DNA from: Alphaproteobacteria bacterium
GTDB lineage: Bacteria; Pseudomonadota; Alphaproteobacteria; UBA8366
NCBI GenBank assembly: GCA_021774335.1
Contig: JAJFJD010000008.1
Span: 124,001-188,000 of the forward strand
Length of the DNA: 64,000 nucleotides
Direction of reading: 5' to 3'
Shown here: piece after piece, positions 60,346-64,000 of the stretch
Layout of the letters: each line of letters begins with the position of its first letter
How positions within the stretch are numbered: position 1 is the stretch's first letter
Program-made: the position numbers and the translations under genes
The notes under the pieces: model-generated
What the model saw: the letters and a program-made list of their open reading frames with translations, nothing else
What the model was told of the DNA's origin: nothing
The model's database searches: none

Positions 60346-61134
60346 ATGCGCCAGCACACATATCCGTATTTGACGTTGGCCGAACGTGAGGAAAAGCCGC
60401 GCAAGGTGGGCCGAACGCTTGTTCAGGACAAGGGCGCGAGCCTTGCGGATATGGAAAACGTTCTCAAAACCACCGGGCCCTATATCGATTACTACAAACC
60501 GAGCTCGATCTATCACGCGATCTTTCCCGAAGAATTCACCTTCCGGAAAATCGAGATGCTGAAAGAGTACGATATCAAGCCCTTCATGGGCGGCAATGTC
60601 GCCGAGCTCGCCTATGCACAGGGAACCCTCGAAGAGCATCTCGCCTACACCAAAGACCACGGCTGGGAAGCGACCGAGATTTCCGAAACTTACATAAGCT
60701 TTCCGGAAGATCTGAAGATCGATCTCATCAAGCGCTGCGCTGACGATGGGCTCGAAGTGTTCTACGAATGGGGCCTCAAACTTCCGACCAAGCCGTTGAT
60801 ACCGGAAGAAGCCGCCGAGCAAATTTGCCGATATCTTGAAGCGGGTGTCTCTGTCGCCATTCTCGAAGAAGGTGAAGTGGATATGCTGATCGGAAAGGAC
60901 GGCGAGGGCGATTATCCCGACCGGCTAAAAAAGCTCTTTGAGTTGGTGGGACCGGAAAACCTTATGGTGGAATCCAATGAACTCAAGCAGATCGGCTGGT
61001 TCATGCGCGAGATGGGCACGGTGATTAATATCGGCAATTTGAATTACGACCAGGTCGCGGATATCGAACCGCTGCGCTACGGAATCGGCCGTGCGGTAGA
61101 CTATGCGATTTACCAGCCCTATCTCGAGACCTAA
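60346..61134 (+). CDS. ComA-like (phosphosulfolactate synthase family) protein
   Basis: 262 residues from the ATG at 60346 (AGGGA upstream; 60280 is too early). The fold follows archaeal ComA from end to end: TLVQDKG, PYIDYYKP, DIKPFMGGNVAELAYAQGTL, EATEISETYISFP, FYEWGLKLPTKP, and INIGNLNYDQVADIEPLRYG. ComA adds sulfite to PEP to give phosphosulfolactate for coenzyme M. Key motifs differ: KFGWGTS is KPSSIYH, TEVGKK is YEWGLK and EAPQK is ESNEL. So the overall reaction type (nucleophile added to PEP) may be kept with a different nucleophile. It is the third gene after ArsR and a permease. Confidence 0.82.
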   Translation: MRQHTYPYLTLAEREEKPRKVGRTLVQDKGASLADMENVLKTTGPYIDYYKPSSIYHAIFPEEFTFRKIEMLKEYDIKPFMGGNVAELAYAQGTLEEHLAYTKDHGWEATEISETYISFPEDLKIDLIKRCADDGLEVFYEWGLKLPTKPLIPEEAAEQICRYLEAGVSVAILEEGEVDMLIGKDGEGDYPDRLKKLFELVGPENLMVESNELKQIGWFMREMGTVINIGNLNYDQVADIEPLRYGIGRAVDYAIYQPYLET

Positions 61135-61145
61135 CCGTTTTCAGG

Positions 61146-61481
61146 TCAATCTTTGGCCAAATGCGCCGAGATTTGCGCGCGGATGTTCTGCGGCTGGGCG
61201 TTCACCGCGTCGGCCAGCCGGTGCAGTTCCCGCCGTAAGCCATGGACCTGGTCAAGCAAGGGCAGGATCACATCGAGCGCTTCTTCGTCTAGGTCCAACT
61301 CGGTCCTGAACTCGAGAATGAGGCGCAGACGGGCGACATCGATTTCCTGAAAGCGGTATCCGGCCCGGCCGCGTTTTGGCGCGAGCCAGCCGCGCTTAAT
61401 CCATACATGGAGCGTTTCGCGGCGGAGTTCGGTAAAGGTACCGAGGATCTCATCTTCTTCGCGCATCGGGTCAGCTTTCAT
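61146..61481 (-). CDS. cbpM: Chaperone modulator CbpM
   Basis: 111 residues from the ATG at 61481 (overlaps the cbpA stop by 11 bp). A MerR-like helical protein: FTELRRETLHVWIKRGWLAP at about 15-34, RFQEIDVARLRLILEFRTEL, LDEEALDVILPLLDQVHGLR. CbpM binds the J domain of CbpA and blocks its action on DnaK. The cbpA-cbpM order and overlap match E. coli. It does not carry a DNA-binding-type recognition helix plus effector domain, so it is not a MerR regulator. Confidence 0.9.
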   Translation of the reverse strand: MKADPMREEDEILGTFTELRRETLHVWIKRGWLAPKRGRAGYRFQEIDVARLRLILEFRTELDLDEEALDVILPLLDQVHGLRRELHRLADAVNAQPQNIRAQISAHLAKD

Positions 61482-62382
61482 TCTCGGTTCGCGGATCGTA
61501 GGCATGGGATTTTGCCCAATCCGCGAGGAAGGATTTCAATTCGTCGTCCGAATGCTTGGGCAGTTTCACCTGCAGCGTCACGATTTGATCGCCGGCAGGT
61601 CGCCCGCTTGCCGACGGCACGCCTTTTCCCTTCAGCCGCAGCGTATCGCCGCTGTTGGAACCGGCAGGAACCGTCATCGTTACGGCGCTCCCCACAGTGG
61701 GTACCGGGACCTTGGCGCCCAGGACCGCTTCATGCAGTGCGATGGGAAGATCGACATGGATGTTGTTGCCGCGACGGCGAAAACCGGGATGCGCGGCGAT
61801 GCGTATTTCGACATAGGCATCGCCAGTGGCACCACCGCCGAGTCCGGGCATACCCTGGTTGCGGAGCCGGAGTACCTGACCTTCGTTCAGGCCCGGCGGA
61901 ATGGTGATGTCGAGCGTCTTGCCGTCCGGCATCGTGACGCGCTTTTTCGCGCCGTTTATAGCCTCGATAAAGGAAACCTCCATCGAATACCGGATGTCGC
62001 CACCGCGCATGCGGATGTTGACGTTTTCGCCGTCTTGGGTGCGGGCGCGGAAGAGGTCGGAGAAGATGTCGCTGATATCGTCGTGGCCTGCGGAAGAACG
62101 GTATGGGTGTTCACCGCCCGCAGAGGCGTAATCCCGATAATAGCCCCGTTGCGTTTCGTTGCCGTCGGCATCGATTTCGCCGGCATCGTACTGTCGCCGC
62201 TTATCCGCGTCCGACAAGATTTCGTTGGCGGCCTGTATTTTCTTGAAAGTCTCTTCCGCGGCTTTGTCGCCGGGATTCAAGTCGGGATGGTACTTCTTCG
62301 CCAGCGCTCGATAGGCGTTTCTGATGTCATCGCTGGATGCATCGCTGGAAACGCCCAGTACATCGTATAATTCGTTCGCCAC
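61471..62382 (-). CDS. cbpA: Curved-DNA-binding protein / type II J-domain co-chaperone CbpA
   Basis: 303 residues: J domain (about 3-70) with YHPDLNPG carrying the HPD tripeptide, a Gly/Tyr-rich linker, then the two CTD beta domains (RVTMPDGKTLDITIPPGLNE, VTMTVPAGSNSGDTLRLKGK) without the zinc-finger of DnaJ. It stimulates DnaK and binds curved DNA. Downstream cbpM overlaps it. Confidence 0.95.
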   Translation of the reverse strand: MANELYDVLGVSSDASSDDIRNAYRALAKKYHPDLNPGDKAAEETFKKIQAANEILSDADKRRQYDAGEIDADGNETQRGYYRDYASAGGEHPYRSSAGHDDISDIFSDLFRARTQDGENVNIRMRGGDIRYSMEVSFIEAINGAKKRVTMPDGKTLDITIPPGLNEGQVLRLRNQGMPGLGGGATGDAYVEIRIAAHPGFRRRGNNIHVDLPIALHEAVLGAKVPVPTVGSAVTMTVPAGSNSGDTLRLKGKGVPSASGRPAGDQIVTLQVKLPKHSDDELKSFLADWAKSHAYDPRTENES

Positions 62383-62629
62383 GGTGACTCTCGCCTTTTG
62401 AACACCTCAGAAGATAATTCTAACCGGCGTTATCTGGGTCTTTCTATGATCGAACTCAATACCCCGCCAATTCGCGAGAGATTCGTTCGAGGTTTTTTGT
62501 GCCTGATCGTTTGTAAATGATGGCTTTAAAATTGGGGGGCGAAAGCCGCCAGTTTTAACAGCGGAGCAATCATTGCCTGTGATCCGTCCGTTGATCCAGT
62601 GGTCTGCTGCGGAGACCTAGGTCCGGCCG

Positions 62630-64000
62630 CTATGGCACTTCCGCACTCGCTTCCAGCGCGTCCTGCGCGGCCAGCCAGCTTTCCTCAGCGCTTGCGATAT
62701 CGCGTTCCAACTCGGCTTTGCGGCGGGTTAGGTTGGTGATTGCCTCGGCCGGTTTATCGTAGGTCGCCGGGTCGGCCAGGACGGCGTCGATTTTCGCCTG
62801 CTCGGTTGTCAGTTTTTCCATCGCGGATTCCGCGTCGCGTACTGCCTTGCGCAGATGCGCGAGCGCAGCGCGGGCGTTGGCGCGCGATTGGCGGGCGTCA
62901 CGTTTGGACAGGCGCGGTGCGGTTGGCGCTGTCTTGCGGTCGCCGCCGTTCGACCGGCGCTTCTGCTCCATCAGGCTGCGGCGGTAGGCGTCGAGGTCGT
63001 CTTCATAGGGCACACAGGTGCCGTCGGCGACGAGCCACAGGCGTTCAACCGCGCGGGCCAGTAGGTCGTGGTCATGGGTCACCAGGATCACGGCGCCGTT
63101 GTATTCGTTCAGCGCCAGCAGCAGGGCTTCGCGGGCGTCCAGGTCCAGATGGTTGGTCGGCTCGTCGAGCAACAGCAGTTGCGGCGCGTCGCAGCAGATG
63201 CCGGCCAGGACAAGGCGCGCGCGCTCACCGCCCGACAGGCTTTCGACCTGCTGGTCCGCCTTTTCCTGCTGAAAACCGAATTGGCCGAGATGGCGGCGCA
63301 CGGCCTGTTCGGTTCGGTCGGGCAGGAGGCGTTGAACATAGTCCAAGGCCGTCTGGTCGGGGTCGAGCTGTTCCATCTGGTCCTGCGCGAAATACCCGAC
63401 CCGGAGTTTGCGGGGCAGGGAGATGCTGCCCGACAAACAGCCGAGCTGCCGCGACAGCAGACGCAACAGTGTGCTCTTACCGTTACCGTTCTGGCCGAGC
63501 AGTCCGATGCGGTCGTCCATATCGAGGCGCAGGTTCAGCCGCTGCAGGACCGGCGCATCGGCACTGTATCCCACCGCGGCGGAGTCCATGGTCAGCAGGG
63601 GCGGCGGCAGTTCCTCCGCCTCGGGAAAGCTGAAAGAAATAGCCGACTCCCCCTGCAGCGGTGCGATCGGCTCCATGCGTTCCAGCATCTTGATGCGGCT
63701 CTGCGCCTGCCGCGCCTTGTTGGCCTGGGCGCGGAACCGGTCGACGAAGCGCTGGATGCGCTCGCGCTCGCGGAGTTGCCGGATCCGCTCGCCTTGCTGG
63801 TGCGCCTGGCGTTCGCGGCGGGTCCGCTCGAATCGGTCGTAGCCGCCAGGATAGAGCGCCAGTCCGCCGTTATCGACGTGCAGGATGCCATCGACCGACC
63901 GGTTGAGCAGCCCCCGGTCATGGCTGACCAGCAAGAAGGTGTGCGGATACCCCGCGAGATACCCTTCCAGCCAGAGCGCCGCTTCCAGGTCGAGATGGTT
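62630..64000 (-). CDS. ABC-F family ATPase (YheS/Uup-type), N-terminus beyond the right edge
   Basis: At least 456 residues remain in the window and the frame runs off the right end without a start, so the gene is truncated. The piece begins in the Walker B/D-loop area of the first ABC (NHLDLEAALWLEGYL, then LLVSHDRGLL), followed by the ABC-F linker rich in Arg/Gln, then the whole second cassette: GQNGNGKSTLLRLL, LSGGERARLVLAG, LLLLDEPTNHLDL, VTHDHDLL. A C-terminal coiled coil (about 380-456) resembles Uup. ABC-F proteins act on ribosomes or DNA, not as transporters. The 247 bp before cbpA hold no gene. Confidence 0.95.
   Translation of the reverse strand, partial: NHLDLEAALWLEGYLAGYPHTFLLVSHDRGLLNRSVDGILHVDNGGLALYPGGYDRFERTRRERQAHQQGERIRQLRERERIQRFVDRFRAQANKARQAQSRIKMLERMEPIAPLQGESAISFSFPEAEELPPPLLTMDSAAVGYSADAPVLQRLNLRLDMDDRIGLLGQNGNGKSTLLRLLSRQLGCLSGSISLPRKLRVGYFAQDQMEQLDPDQTALDYVQRLLPDRTEQAVRRHLGQFGFQQEKADQQVESLSGGERARLVLAGICCDAPQLLLLDEPTNHLDLDAREALLLALNEYNGAVILVTHDHDLLARAVERLWLVADGTCVPYEDDLDAYRRSLMEQKRRSNGGDRKTAPTAPRLSKRDARQSRANARAALAHLRKAVRDAESAMEKLTTEQAKIDAVLADPATYDKPAEAITNLTRRKAELERDIASAEESWLAAQDALEASAEVP

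Noticed and set aside
61146..61481. MerR-family transcriptional regulator
   Set aside because: The fold resembles MerR but length, sequence and overlap with cbpA identify CbpM, a chaperone modulator.
1..64000. tRNA, rRNA or CRISPR arrays
   Set aside because: No cloverleaf-like segment with a GGTTCRA arm, no rRNA-like conserved stretch and no regularly spaced repeat was seen. The dispersed repeat has irregular spacing and variable loops, unlike CRISPR.

Overview
The window reads as chromosomal DNA of a GC-rich alphaproteobacterium, probably Rhodospirillales-like. The basis is the alphaproteobacterial essential block yicC-gmk / rsmA-pdxA-surA-lptD-lptG / lptF / pepA-holC, the dominance of small-molecule catabolic enzymes (three MmgE/PrpD proteins, tandem TauD dioxygenases, several SDRs), and a CbpA/CbpM chaperone pair. 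No rRNA, tRNA or CRISPR array was seen. Both ends cut a gene: a lipoprotein on the left and an ABC-F ATPase on the right.

Layout. 0-1.5 kb: AT-richer DNA with two small lipoproteins and a small basic protein. 1.6-13 kb: an accessory zone (DEAD-box helicase, nitroreductase, lactonase-like metallohydrolase, TauE/SafE permease, LysR regulator, alpha/beta hydrolase, FMN 2-hydroxyacid oxidase). It carries a dispersed palindromic intergenic repeat and an intact IS110-family element of the IS1111 type. 13-23 kb: catabolic enzymes (MmgE/PrpD, a ThDP enzyme, a DAO-type flavoprotein, a metallophosphoesterase with an extra C-terminal barrel-like domain), then a divergent DapB and a second MmgE/PrpD. 24-39 kb: the conserved block for outer-membrane biogenesis, RNA maturation and nucleotide metabolism. 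It is interrupted by a three-gene decaprenylphosphoryl-arabinose (DPA) cassette (UbiA-type DPPR synthase, DprE1, DprE2) lying between lptG and lptF. 39-57 kb: accessory metabolism (tandem TauD enzymes, a periplasmic binding protein, a thiol-dioxygenase-like cupin, a five-gene HIBADH-PrpD-ACAD-MoxR-VWA run, a TPR/ATP-grasp protein, an SDR, an enolase-superfamily enzyme and a dienelactone hydrolase). 57.5-61.1 kb: a divergent pair of ArsR-controlled units, ArsR-aquaglyceroporin leftward and ArsR-permease-ComA-like enzyme rightward. 61.1-64 kb: cbpA/cbpM and the ABC-F gene.

Most notable observations. (1) The IS element sits inside one copy of the dispersed repeat. Its ends can be placed from a 14-bp inverted repeat and a CCCAT direct repeat, and the empty site rebuilt from its flanks matches uninterrupted copies. 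The 223-bp non-coding end contains both halves of the target separated by a small hairpin, which is the layout expected of a bridge/seek RNA target loop. (2) A ComA (phosphosulfolactate synthase) homologue with altered active-site motifs is co-directional with an ArsR carrying a C-terminal Cys-Cys pair and a CSC-motif permease. This suggests an undescribed PEP-dependent organo-arsenic or organo-sulfur step. (3) A DPA cassette splits lptF from lptG, and its DprE1 has Ala at the benzothiazinone-reactive Cys position.
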